From the NCBI GenBank assembly GCA_003671055.1, contig QWPV01000006.1:38420-75040 (forward strand): a stretch of 36,621 nucleotides of DNA, given 5' to 3'. Both the position numbers and the translations under genes were made by a program. Below the pieces are notes generated by a model. That model was given only the letters and a program-made list of their open reading frames with translations, made no database searches and was not told the DNA's origin. Of the stretch, positions 1-8,067 are shown one piece after another. Numbering within the stretch: position 1 is the stretch's first letter; every line of letters begins with the position of its first letter. This stretch comes from Planctomycetota bacterium (GTDB lineage Bacteria > Planctomycetota > Phycisphaerae > Phycisphaerales > SM1A02).

Positions 1-28
1 GCGCTCAACTACGCGCGCTCAACTACGC
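1..28. repeat. 14-bp perfect tandem duplication at the 3' end of queF
   Basis: The unit GCGCTCAACTACGC occurs twice head to tail at 1-14 and 15-28. On the minus strand the second unit supplies the stop codon of queF, so the duplication sets the last residues of that protein. The array may continue beyond the left edge of the window, which cannot be seen. Confidence 0.85.
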
Positions 29-392
29 CCCGCTTAAATTCGCTTGGCACATCACCTGAAGTTGCAACGATGCGCGATCGAATCCCGCCGCGGCCACGCC
101 ACTCGGTGATGACCTGCATCCAGCGCGGACTCATTGAATTGCGAAGATCGTCGCGAATCTGATTTGTCACTGCTTCGTAGAAAATGCCTTCGTTGCGGAA
201 CGACTGGTAGTACAGCTTGAGGCTCTTCAGTTCCACGCACACGGCTGCGGGTTCGTATCGAAGCGTGACGGCACCGAAGTCAGGATGCCCAGTCTTTGGG
301 CATACGCTCGTGAATTCGTCACTCACATGTTCAATGAGAAACGGGGCGTCTGTGGGGGAGTCGAAAAATTCAAGTAGCGCGGCGTTGGGCAT
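9..392 (-). CDS. queF: NADPH-dependent 7-cyano-7-deazaguanine reductase, short type-I QueF
   Basis: QueF reduces preQ0 to preQ1 in the cytosol, the last step before tRNA insertion in queuosine synthesis. The QueF signature ELKSLKLY is visible near residue 55 of the product. The catalytic cysteine lies in SVCPKTGHPDF, with the aspartate proton donor seven residues later, as in the family. At about 127 aa it matches unimodular QueF rather than the long two-lobed form. The reading frame opens at a TTG at 401, but the ATG at 392 is the more likely start. It lies 18 bp downstream of the PmtA-like methyltransferase on the same strand, so the two are probably cotranscribed. The C-terminus is set by a 14-bp tandem duplication. 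No other queuosine gene is in the window. Confidence 0.93.
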   Translation of the reverse strand: MPNAALLEFFDSPTDAPFLIEHVSDEFTSVCPKTGHPDFGAVTLRYEPAAVCVELKSLKLYYQSFRNEGIFYEAVTNQIRDDLRNSMSPRWMQVITEWRGRGGIRSRIVATSGDVPSEFKRGVVERA

Positions 393-410
393 GCACGCCA
401 AGGTACCCGA

Positions 411-1079
411 TCACTTCGCGCGCGCGGATTTGCCGCGCGAGCCGCGTGATTTTTCGGCACCCTCGCGCTTCAGTCGAATCGTGAGCGCAGGGGGGAAGTT
501 GCCGAGAATGAGTTCGGTGGAGCCAGCGTGATTGCGTCGCAAACTTTTCCCGATTGCGTCGATGCGCTTGAGGTGTGCACGGCCTGCGGTTCCAGCAATC
601 GGCGCCTTCATCACGCGAACCCCTGCGTACTCGAAGTACACGAGTTCGCCGGTGTCGCTGAGTAATGCAAGCAATTGTCGGAAGATCGAGCGCACCAACT
701 TCGGTGGGAAGTTGTTGAAGGGAAGTCCGCACACAATCAAGTCGTAGCCTGTGGCGAGCGCGGCATCTTCAATCGGCGCGTTGTGAAGTCGCACCGACAC
801 GTGTGGATGTCGGGCGCGGTACTTCTTGAGCATTTCCTTCTCAAGGAGTTTGCAGAACACTTCATTGATCTCGACGATGTCGAATTGATCGCCCGCGCGA
901 AGTCGGCGCAACACACCCTTCGTGAGCGGACCTGTGCCTGGACCAACTTCCAAGATTCGGCGAACGCCAGAAATATCTTCGAGCGACTTCGTCATCGCGC
1001 GCGCAAGAAGCGGGGACGACGGCCAAATCGAACCGGTGTGTCGGAAGTGTTTGACAGATTGGGTCAGGAACTCAAGCAC
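411..1079 (-). CDS. SAM-dependent methyltransferase, PmtA-like (phospholipid N-methyltransferase family)
   Basis: This is a Rossmann-fold class I methyltransferase of 222 aa. Motif I, LEVGPGTG, is at residues 43-50, preceded by an N-terminal stretch with SIWPSSPLLARAM that resembles the start of PmtA and KsgA-related enzymes. The later GLPFNNFP is the motif-IV position and resembles the GLPWNN-type motif of bacterial phosphatidylethanolamine N-methyltransferases. By family it would methylate phosphatidylethanolamine at the inner membrane, but rRNA dimethylases share these features, so the substrate is inferred. The C-terminus is basic and serine/lysine rich, plausibly for membrane contact. 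The start is a GTG, 43 bp downstream of the M42 peptidase stop, which suggests an operon. Confidence 0.75.
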   Translation of the reverse strand: MLEFLTQSVKHFRHTGSIWPSSPLLARAMTKSLEDISGVRRILEVGPGTGPLTKGVLRRLRAGDQFDIVEINEVFCKLLEKEMLKKYRARHPHVSVRLHNAPIEDAALATGYDLIVCGLPFNNFPPKLVRSIFRQLLALLSDTGELVYFEYAGVRVMKAPIAGTAGRAHLKRIDAIGKSLRRNHAGSTELILGNFPPALTIRLKREGAEKSRGSRGKSARAK

Positions 1080-1122
1080 GGGAGATCCATCGTATCGCTA
1101 GCCTCGCAATTGCGAGGTCGAT

Positions 1123-2211
1123 TCAAAGTGTGGGGCGAAAAGAATCCTTCGCGGTCATGCCAAGGCAGAACGCGGAGAAGAGTTCTGCAATGCGCTCAAG
1201 ATCCTTGAGGCTCGTCATCTCCACTGTCGTGTGCATGTATCGAATCGGAAGGCTCACGAGTCCGCACGGGATGCCGCCCTGTTGCAAGAACATCGCATCA
1301 GTATCCGTACCCGATCGTCCTGGCGTTGCCGCGCGCTGCAGCGGGATCTCCTTTTCGCGTGCATGCTGCAGAAGTCGCTCGACCACTTCAGGCTGCATCG
1401 CGCCGCCGAGTGCAATCTTCGGTCCTCCAGCAAGTTTGAAGAACCCATGTTGCGCTGCGGAGATTCCAGGGCTGTCGGTTGCATGTCCAACATCCGTCAC
1501 CAACGCAACATCAGGCTTGAGCGAGTGCGCGATCATCGCCGCACCGTGCAGTCCCACTTCTTCTTGCACCGTCGAGACCGCAACAACGCGCACATTGAGT
1601 TGCTTGCGATTCTCGAAGCACAACCGAAGTGTCTCTGCGCCCGCGAACGTGCCGACGCGATTGTCGAGCGCGCGCGCGATCACGATGTCTTCACTGATAT
1701 GCATGAAACTTTCGAGGAACACGCCAGCGTCACCGATGTTGAGTCGCGCGGCCGCTTCGTCTGTGGTGCGTGCGCCGATGTCGATGAAGAGTTCGTGTAG
1801 TTTTCGAACTTTGCCCTCAGACGCTTTGTCTTGAAGGTGAATCGCGGTTGCGCCAATCACACCGAGCACCGGATTGGTGACTCCCGCAACACTCGACTGA
1901 AATTGAATGCGCTTGCCAACGATCGATCCCGCGTCGATGCCGCCGATTTGCTTGCAATAGATGTAGCCCTTGTCATCGATGTGATTCACCATCAAACCGA
2001 TTTCATCCGCGTGTCCGCAGACGGCAACGGTTGGCGCATCACTTGCTTCAGGGCAGAGTTCCGCGAAGCAATTCCCGTATGCGTCGTTCCATGTGCGCGT
2101 CGCGAATGGCTTCACATAGTCAAGCCACACGCGTTGACCAGCGCGCTCGAAACCGGAGGGACTTGGAGTGTCGAGAAGACGCTTAAGAAACGACAGTGAT
2201 TCGGCGCGCAT
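1123..2211 (-). CDS. M42 family metallopeptidase (glutamyl aminopeptidase / FrvX-like)
   Basis: This 362-aa protein is a dinuclear-metal aminopeptidase of family M42, which removes N-terminal residues from peptides and forms large tetrahedral complexes in the cytosol. The expected metal and catalytic residues are all visible: His67 in CGHADEIG, Asp183 in ALDNR, the Glu217-Glu218 pair in VQEEVG, Asp240 in VTDVGHATDSPG, and His327 in MHTTVE. The length is normal for the family and there is no signal peptide. It follows the proline-rich hypothetical gene by 50 bp and precedes the methyltransferase by 43 bp on the same strand. The exact peptide preference cannot be read from sequence. Some family members carry an old 'endoglucanase' label, for which nothing here gives support. 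Confidence 0.93.
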   Translation of the reverse strand: MRAESLSFLKRLLDTPSPSGFERAGQRVWLDYVKPFATRTWNDAYGNCFAELCPEASDAPTVAVCGHADEIGLMVNHIDDKGYIYCKQIGGIDAGSIVGKRIQFQSSVAGVTNPVLGVIGATAIHLQDKASEGKVRKLHELFIDIGARTTDEAAARLNIGDAGVFLESFMHISEDIVIARALDNRVGTFAGAETLRLCFENRKQLNVRVVAVSTVQEEVGLHGAAMIAHSLKPDVALVTDVGHATDSPGISAAQHGFFKLAGGPKIALGGAMQPEVVERLLQHAREKEIPLQRAATPGRSGTDTDAMFLQQGGIPCGLVSLPIRYMHTTVEMTSLKDLERIAELFSAFCLGMTAKDSFRPTL

Positions 2212-2261
2212 AGCGTTCCGATCCTACCCTCACTTCGCATTGTCAATTGTGGACGAAGCCG

Positions 2262-2612
2262 CTAACTCGGTCGCTTCGGTTGCGCCTTGAGTCGAGGAAC
2301 GCCGCCGTCGAACATTTCGCCCTGCGTGCGCACAGGTGGAACCACACCTTTTGGAAAGGTTTGCGGTGTGGGGGTTGAGCGGGGCATTACTTGGGGCGGA
2401 AGCATCACAGATCGTGGTGCGGGTGTCGATGCGGGTGCAGGTGCAGGTGCAGCGGAGACAGCGCTTACAACGCGCACTGGTTCAATCTTCAGCACCACAG
2501 GCGCAGCGACTGGCGTTGCACCAACGCGGCGCGCGCGCGATTCTTCGATAGAGAGCGCGAGATTCGCCAAGATAGAGCGGACTTGAGTTGGATTGCGAAT
2601 GGGGCGGCTCAT
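2262..2612 (-). CDS. hypothetical protein, Pro/Ala-rich, 116 aa
   Basis: I do not recognise a family. About 35 N-terminal residues look like a charged helix. A low-complexity Ala-Pro-Thr stretch follows at roughly residues 50-95, partly encoded by a (GCAGGT)n-like run near 2430-2455 on the plus strand. There is no signal peptide, membrane segment or conserved motif. It begins with an ATG and lies 50 bp upstream of the M42 peptidase on the same strand, so it may be the first gene of that transcript. Low complexity makes the coding call less certain. The competing plus-strand frames over the same bases look worse, being glycine-rich and lacking a plausible start context. Confidence 0.55.
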   Translation of the reverse strand: MSRPIRNPTQVRSILANLALSIEESRARRVGATPVAAPVVLKIEPVRVVSAVSAAPAPAPASTPAPRSVMLPPQVMPRSTPTPQTFPKGVVPPVRTQGEMFDGGVPRLKAQPKRPS

Positions 2613-2658
2613 GGTTTCAGTCCATTGGAGGCTCTTATTGACCTTTACAAAGCTTGCA

Positions 2659-2688
2659 TCGACGAATGAAGGGGGTTGGTTTCGTCGA
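2659..2688. promoter_or_regulatory. 8-bp inverted repeat in the divergent intergenic region before the tricorn gene
   Basis: TCGACGAA at 2659-2666 is matched by its exact reverse complement TTCGTCGA at 2681-2688, across a 14-nt spacer containing GGGGG. It lies in the 200-bp gap between the divergent hypothetical gene (minus) and the tricorn-type protease (plus). It could be an operator or an RNA hairpin. Apart from this I see only weak promoter-like hexamers (TTGGCG, 17 nt, TCTAGG) about 65 bp before the protease start. Confidence 0.35.
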
Positions 2689-2812
2689 AGTTCGTGTTTT
2701 TACGGTCACGCCCTTCCAAATATCCGTTGGCGGAGATTCGGCGGCCCACTCTAGGTTGGTGGTTCGAAGGAAGCGGTGGCGCTCGGGCTCGTTCCCGTAG
2801 GATTCGTCTCCC

Positions 2813-5800
2813 ATGCGCCTCTCAGACTTTTCGTGCGTTCTCGCTCGCGGATCCGCGCTCTTTGCAACGAGCGCATTGTTTGCTGCAAATGTTGATCTTC
2901 CGCGCTATCCAGCGATTTCGCCGGACGGAACCACCCTCGTGTTTAGTTGGCGGGGCGATCTGTGGCGGGCGCCGAGTGGAGGCGGTGGCGCGATGCGATT
3001 GACGAGCGACGCAGAGAACGATCTTCGTTCCGCGTGGACACCCGATGGCGCGCGCATCGTCTTTGAAAGCGAGCGTGATGGCGCGCGAAACCTCTGGTCG
3101 ATGCGTGCAGACGGCAGCGATCTTGTGCAACTCACCTTCGGCGATTCGCCGCTTGCGTTGAGCGCCGTTGGTTCGCTGCAAGGGCAGGAACTCGCGTTTG
3201 TCGATGCGAGCATCGAAGGAGATTTCTACCGATCGCCGCGTCCTTACACAGTTTCCACGCAAGGCGGCGCGCTTGATCGCTTGCATGACGCATTCGGTAA
3301 CGCCGCAGTTCCATCGCCTTCGGGCGCACGACTGCTGTTCGAACGCGGCGGTAGCGCGTGGACACGCCGTGGATACAACGGACCTGACAATCGCGATCTT
3401 TGGATGTGGACTCCTGCGGGCGATGCGTTTGCGCGAGTGACGACCTACGACGGAAATGACGGTTTTCCTCGATGGATTGGTGAAGATGAGATCCTCTTCA
3501 TCTCCGATCGCGGCGCGCCACCCACAGCAGGCACGATGAACTTGTTCCGGATGAAGATCGCGGAAGGCGAAGCGAGCGCGGTGCGACTCACGACCTTTGA
3601 TGGCACGGATGTGCACTCGCTCACCACCGATGCATCAGGATCGAAGGCGATCTTTGGCGTGATGGATCATCTCTACGCGCTCGACCTCAAGTCGCCCGCA
3701 GCACAACCGGTGGAACTCGCTTTCACTGCGCCTGATGATGCGCTTCGCAATCGCGAGTTTCGATCGATCGGTAAAGATGTCACCGAAGCTGCGCTCTCAC
3801 CAGATGGCTTGACGCTTGCGGTCGTTGCGGGCGGCGATGTCTTTGTGCGCGCGACAGCGGAGAAGAGCTTGGCTCGTCGCGTGACGGTCGGCGAGTTTCG
3901 GGAGCGCGAACTTGCGTGGAGCCCAGATGGGCTGACGCTGTATTTCGGCAGCGACTCTGATGGTTCGTATTCGATCTTCGCGGCAACAGTCGCGGAAACG
4001 CGCGGTGATTTGAAGAAGGAGATTGACGCGGTGGTTGCGCCACCGAAGGTTGTTGAAGCGCCCGCTGTGGTCGCGGTGGAAGTTGCGCCAGTCGTTCAAG
4101 CAACGCCCGCCGCAGCAGCAGAAGTTCCTGCGGCTGTTGTCGTTGTCCCAGACGAGAAGAAGCCAGAGGCGAAGGACGACAAGAAGGACGACAAGAAAGA
4201 AGAGAAGAAGAAGGATCCGAAGTTCGACGCATCTCGCTGGGCCGACGCGTTGCGCTTCGACATCAAGCCGATCGTCGTTGCTGCAGATCACGACACGATG
4301 CCAGTGCCATCGCCTGATGGAAAGCGTCTTGCGTTCACGCGCAATCTCGGCGATCTGGCGGTGCTTGAGCTTGCGTCGGGCGAAGTAAAAACGCTTCGCG
4401 CAGGCTTTGATCCTGATCTCGAATACACATGGAGCCCGGACGGATCGTTCATCGCGTTCGCGGAGGATGATCAGGATTTCAACAAGGACATTTGGTTCGT
4501 TGCAGCAGATGGATCGAGTGATGCGATCAATATCACGCGCCATCCCGACAGCGACTATAGCCCGCGATTCTCCGCGGATGGCAAAGTCATGGCGTTCCTC
4601 TCCGAGCGCACGAATGAAGAAGTCGATGTGTGGTTCGTCTTCCTCGACAAGGATCTTGAAGCACTCGCTGCGAAAGATTTGGAGGAGTACTTCAAGACTG
4701 CCAACGAAAACTTGAAGAAGCGCAAGCCGCTTGAAGCCCCTGTTGTCGAAGTGACTCCTGCGGCGGTAGAAACGCCGAAAGCGGTGTACGCCGAACTCGA
4801 TCTCGCTGATGCATATCGCCGCGTGCGACGCGTGACCACACTGCCTGGAAACGAGGGAAATCTCGAGCTTCTCCCCGCGGGCGACAAGGTGTTGTTCTCG
4901 TTTGCAGATGCGGGCGCAGCTGCAGCGAGTCCTGGCGATGGCCCGCCCCGTCAAGGCACACTTTCACTCGTGAAGTACGACGGCACTGATCTGAAGAAAC
5001 TCGCTGCGAGTGGCCGAGTGCTCGGACTTTCGCTTCAAGGTGATAAGGCAACGCTCGTTGGTCCGAGCGGTGCACAGATCATGGCGCTTCCCGCAGGAGA
5101 CGCGAAGGGCGCGGAGGTGTCCTCAGTGAATGAAGTGGATCTCGCGCAACTTAATGGACAGAAGTTTGATGATGTCGCTCGCCTCATGGGATTGTCCTTC
5201 TATCACCAGACGATGAAAGGGCTCGATTGGTGGGCACTTGCGAAGCAGTATCGAACGCTCGCTGAGCACGCGCGCACCAACGAAGAGTTTGATTGGGTTG
5301 CGAATCGATTCATCGGGCATCTTGATGCTTCGCACCTTGGTGTTCGTTCGCCCGAGCCAACCAATACAAGTAAGCGCGCGCAAGGGCGACTCGGAGTTGC
5401 AACGGTGGAATGCGCGACTGGTCGCGAGGTCGTAGAGGTCTTGCAAGATTCCGCAGCAGCACGCGCAACGTTGGCATTGAAGCCAGGCGACATCATCACC
5501 TCCATCGATGAAGACGCAGTCAATCCTGCGAAGCCACTTGAGTTGCTACTTGCTGGAAAGGTCGGACAAGAGTGCGTAATTGCGTTCACGCGTCCTGCTG
5601 CAGATGGAACGAAAACGAGTTTGCGCACGCTTCTGGTTGCGGACTCTTCGACGGAGGAGCGTCGCTTGCGCTATCGCGCGGCAACGATCGAGAAGGCAGC
5701 GCTGGTGCAGCAGTGGTCGAATGGCAAACTTGGCTACATTCATATTCAAGGCATGGATCAAGCGTCGCTCGATGATTTCGAACGCGATCTTTACGCCGCA

Positions 5801-6325
5801 GCGCATGGCAAAGCAGGTCTCATCGTTGATGTGCGAAACAACGGCGGGGGCTGGACAGCGGATCGTTTCCTCGCATCCGTCATGGTGAAGCCGTATGCAT
5901 ACACGATGCCGCGCGATGGGAATCCGAACGACATCGGACACTATCCGCAGGATCGTTTGTTCATTCAGCGATACACGATGCCGATGAGCATGCTCTGTAA
6001 CGAGAAGAGTTTCTCGAATGCCGAGATCGTCGCGCATGCATTCAAGTCACTCGAGCGCGGCACGCTTGTAGGACAGCAAACGTATGGCGGCGTGATTTCT
6101 ACGGGCTCAAGTTCGCTCGCAGATGGCACGACGGTGCGCATGCCGTTCCGCGGCTGGTATCTCACTGATGGCACGGATATGGAAGAGCACGGCGCGAAGC
6201 CTGATCTCACCGTCGTGCAGACGCCTGAGGATGAGTCGAAGAATGAGGATGCGCAATTGCGTGCAGCAGTCGAAGAAATGTTGAAGCGTCCAGCGGCGCC
6301 GGGAACAGCAAAAACAGGAGTTTGA
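2813..6325 (+). CDS. secreted tricorn-type protease (beta-propellers + PDZ + S41 peptidase)
   Basis: This 1170-aa protein has the tricorn layout. A short hydrophobic N-terminus looks like a signal peptide, ending near ATSALFAAN. WD40/PD40-type propeller repeats follow, with recurring SPDG and SADG turns. A linker of about 60 residues, rich in Val/Pro/Ala and then Lys/Asp/Glu, lies near residues 405-470. A second propeller segment, a PDZ domain (about 860-950) and a C-terminal S41 serine peptidase core complete it. His841 in DASHLGV fits the tricorn catalytic histidine, and Ser1068 in NEKSFSNAE fits the nucleophile. The residue after that serine is Asn, where archaeal tricorn has Asp. By family it degrades peptides, here probably in the periplasm. 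Its stop overlaps the start of the pyrophosphatase gene. Confidence 0.9.
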   Translation: MRLSDFSCVLARGSALFATSALFAANVDLPRYPAISPDGTTLVFSWRGDLWRAPSGGGGAMRLTSDAENDLRSAWTPDGARIVFESERDGARNLWSMRADGSDLVQLTFGDSPLALSAVGSLQGQELAFVDASIEGDFYRSPRPYTVSTQGGALDRLHDAFGNAAVPSPSGARLLFERGGSAWTRRGYNGPDNRDLWMWTPAGDAFARVTTYDGNDGFPRWIGEDEILFISDRGAPPTAGTMNLFRMKIAEGEASAVRLTTFDGTDVHSLTTDASGSKAIFGVMDHLYALDLKSPAAQPVELAFTAPDDALRNREFRSIGKDVTEAALSPDGLTLAVVAGGDVFVRATAEKSLARRVTVGEFRERELAWSPDGLTLYFGSDSDGSYSIFAATVAETRGDLKKEIDAVVAPPKVVEAPAVVAVEVAPVVQATPAAAAEVPAAVVVVPDEKKPEAKDDKKDDKKEEKKKDPKFDASRWADALRFDIKPIVVAADHDTMPVPSPDGKRLAFTRNLGDLAVLELASGEVKTLRAGFDPDLEYTWSPDGSFIAFAEDDQDFNKDIWFVAADGSSDAINITRHPDSDYSPRFSADGKVMAFLSERTNEEVDVWFVFLDKDLEALAAKDLEEYFKTANENLKKRKPLEAPVVEVTPAAVETPKAVYAELDLADAYRRVRRVTTLPGNEGNLELLPAGDKVLFSFADAGAAAASPGDGPPRQGTLSLVKYDGTDLKKLAASGRVLGLSLQGDKATLVGPSGAQIMALPAGDAKGAEVSSVNEVDLAQLNGQKFDDVARLMGLSFYHQTMKGLDWWALAKQYRTLAEHARTNEEFDWVANRFIGHLDASHLGVRSPEPTNTSKRAQGRLGVATVECATGREVVEVLQDSAAARATLALKPGDIITSIDEDAVNPAKPLELLLAGKVGQECVIAFTRPAADGTKTSLRTLLVADSSTEERRLRYRAATIEKAALVQQWSNGKLGYIHIQGMDQASLDDFERDLYAAAHGKAGLIVDVRNNGGGWTADRFLASVMVKPYAYTMPRDGNPNDIGHYPQDRLFIQRYTMPMSMLCNEKSFSNAEIVAHAFKSLERGTLVGQQTYGGVISTGSSSLADGTTVRMPFRGWYLTDGTDMEEHGAKPDLTVVQTPEDESKNEDAQLRAAVEEMLKRPAAPGTAKTGV

Positions 6326-6960
6326 TGCACATGACACCACCACTGAATTACAACGCGTTTCGACCACACCCTTGGCACGGCCTCTCGGTTGGTCAAGCGC
6401 CGCCCAGTTTGCTTCGTGCGTTCATTGAGATCACGCCGAGTGATTCCATGAAGTACGAGATCGACAAGCTGTCGGGGTATATGCGCCTCGATCGACCACA
6501 GCGTTCGAGTTCACTTTCGCCGACGCCTTATGGCTTTGTGCCGCGAACCTATTGCGGCGCGCACGTTGCAGCACTCTCGCCGACATCGGTGAAGGGTGAT
6601 GAAGATCCACTCGACATTTGCGTGATTGCGGAACAACCCGTTGATCGCGGCGAAGTACTTCTGGATGCGAGAGTTGTCGGCGGCGTGCAGATGATCGATG
6701 GCGGTGAAGCGGACGACAAGATCATCGCGGTGCTTGTGAGCGACGCGGTGTACGGTGGGATCACCGACATCTCTGAACTCCCTCGCCCAGTTGTCGCGCG
6801 ACTCATTCATTATTTCTCAAGCTACAAGTCGATGCCCGGCGAAGCGAACAAAGTCGTCATCGGGGGAGCCTACGGTCGCGCCCACGCCGAAGCCGTTGTG
6901 CAGGCGGCGATGCTCGACTACGAAGAGCTCTTGCAAACCATGTCGCAAACGACGCCGTAA
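6325..6960 (+). CDS. ppa: inorganic pyrophosphatase, family I
   Basis: This soluble enzyme hydrolyses pyrophosphate to phosphate and drives biosynthetic reactions forward. The family-I metal signature DEDPLD is at about residues 92-97. YGFVPRTYCG upstream and the lysine-containing YKSMPGEANKVV near the C-terminus also fit. At about 211 aa it is slightly longer than the Escherichia coli enzyme. The ATG at 6325 overlaps the tricorn stop as TGATG and has GGAG four bases upstream. An ATG at 6331 is an alternative with better spacing. The frame also opens at a TTG at 6322. The overlap implies translational coupling with the protease, although no functional link is obvious. Confidence 0.93.
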   Translation: MHMTPPLNYNAFRPHPWHGLSVGQAPPSLLRAFIEITPSDSMKYEIDKLSGYMRLDRPQRSSSLSPTPYGFVPRTYCGAHVAALSPTSVKGDEDPLDICVIAEQPVDRGEVLLDARVVGGVQMIDGGEADDKIIAVLVSDAVYGGITDISELPRPVVARLIHYFSSYKSMPGEANKVVIGGAYGRAHAEAVVQAAMLDYEELLQTMSQTTP

Positions 6961-6975
6961 GCGGACGCGAGTGAT

Positions 6976-8067
6976 TCAGTCATCTAATGACGAATCATCA
7001 TTGAGCGCCGCATCTGGCAGCGCGCCTTCTTCGTCGCGCAGCTTCTGCCCCTCGAGTGCGATGGATTCGTAGATGGACGCGAGCAAACCGACGAGCGGAA
7101 ATTTTCCGCCTAACGGCGACTGTCCGAGTCGCTTGAGAAGCGCGTGCGCGGCGAACGGTTCGGGCAATGACTCGGTGGAGTCAGGCGTGCATTCGCCCAG
7201 TGGTCGCCAGAAATGCGCGAGGCACGCATCAATGGGTGGCGCGTGCGTTCCGGAGTCCGCAATCGGAGGCATCGAGTGCGCACGAGCAATGCCGCGCGTC
7301 GCGATCGCGCGTGCTTCTTGCAATCGCTCGAGCAACTTCTGACCATCGAGTCCGCGCAGAGTGAACGCGAGCAATGGATCGCCAGCGAGGCGTTCTGCGA
7401 GCAATGCTGCAACACACACGACATGCTTGCACGACGCTGTTGGGGTGCACTGCCCACAGTTGCATGTGCACCGCACTTCCTTCATCGATGTTGGAACGAG
7501 TGTGAGTCCGAGCGATTGAAACGGCGCTTCGACTTGCGGGGGCATTTCGCCCGCGAGCAGTTTCGCGCTGTAGAGCGCTTCTCGCGCCATGATTTGCACT
7601 ACGCGTTCCCAATCCGATCCGCTGAACACATCTGCATCGATACGCACTTGATACGCGCGTGGCTCTCGTCCTTGCACTGCGGCTTCAACGCCGTGAGCAG
7701 TGATGATGAGCGACGCGGTTTGACCCTGTCGCGCGTAATCAAGCGCTTCGTCGAGGAGTCCTTGCGGCGCGGATTCGCACAGCAGTGTTGTCCATGGCGC
7801 AGCGGGCCACGGCAGCGCATCGAGATTTTCTTTGCGGCGGAATCGAATGCCGTGCTTTAGTCGCCGCGGACCTTCTTGGCGGCGCTGCGCGCGAAAGTTG
7901 GGCGCGAACGAAGGCGTTGCGATCGCGCGCAAACCAACAGATACGGTGTTGATGATCTCAGGGACATCGGAAACGAAATCCGATTTCGCCAATGACTCCG
8001 CGAGCGCGTCCCGCTCGGCGTTGAGTTGCACAATGCTCTTAGGAAGTATGGGGTCTGGCTGGTTCAA
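6976..8067 (-). CDS. SWIM zinc-finger protein, partner of the SNF2-family ATPase
   Basis: This 363-aa protein carries a SWIM-type zinc finger, CNCGQCTPTASCKH, at about residues 202-215 (pattern CxC...CxH), with extra cysteines at 200 and 207. SWIM domains bind DNA or proteins, and in bacteria they are commonly encoded next to SNF2-family ATPases, as here. The start is a TTG at 8067 overlapping the ATPase stop as TTGA. GGAGG seven bases upstream of this TTG decides the start; the ATG in between is in another frame. Residues 1-190 hold no motif I know, and the C-terminus is acidic. Role inferred: an accessory subunit guiding or regulating the ATPase on DNA. Confidence 0.85.
   Translation of the reverse strand: MNQPDPILPKSIVQLNAERDALAESLAKSDFVSDVPEIINTVSVGLRAIATPSFAPNFRAQRRQEGPRRLKHGIRFRRKENLDALPWPAAPWTTLLCESAPQGLLDEALDYARQGQTASLIITAHGVEAAVQGREPRAYQVRIDADVFSGSDWERVVQIMAREALYSAKLLAGEMPPQVEAPFQSLGLTLVPTSMKEVRCTCNCGQCTPTASCKHVVCVAALLAERLAGDPLLAFTLRGLDGQKLLERLQEARAIATRGIARAHSMPPIADSGTHAPPIDACLAHFWRPLGECTPDSTESLPEPFAAHALLKRLGQSPLGGKFPLVGLLASIYESIALEGQKLRDEEGALPDAALNDDSSLDD

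Noticed and set aside
3797-4954. 385-aa minus-strand open frame
   Set aside because: Antisense shadow of the tricorn-type protease; composition biased and no domain.
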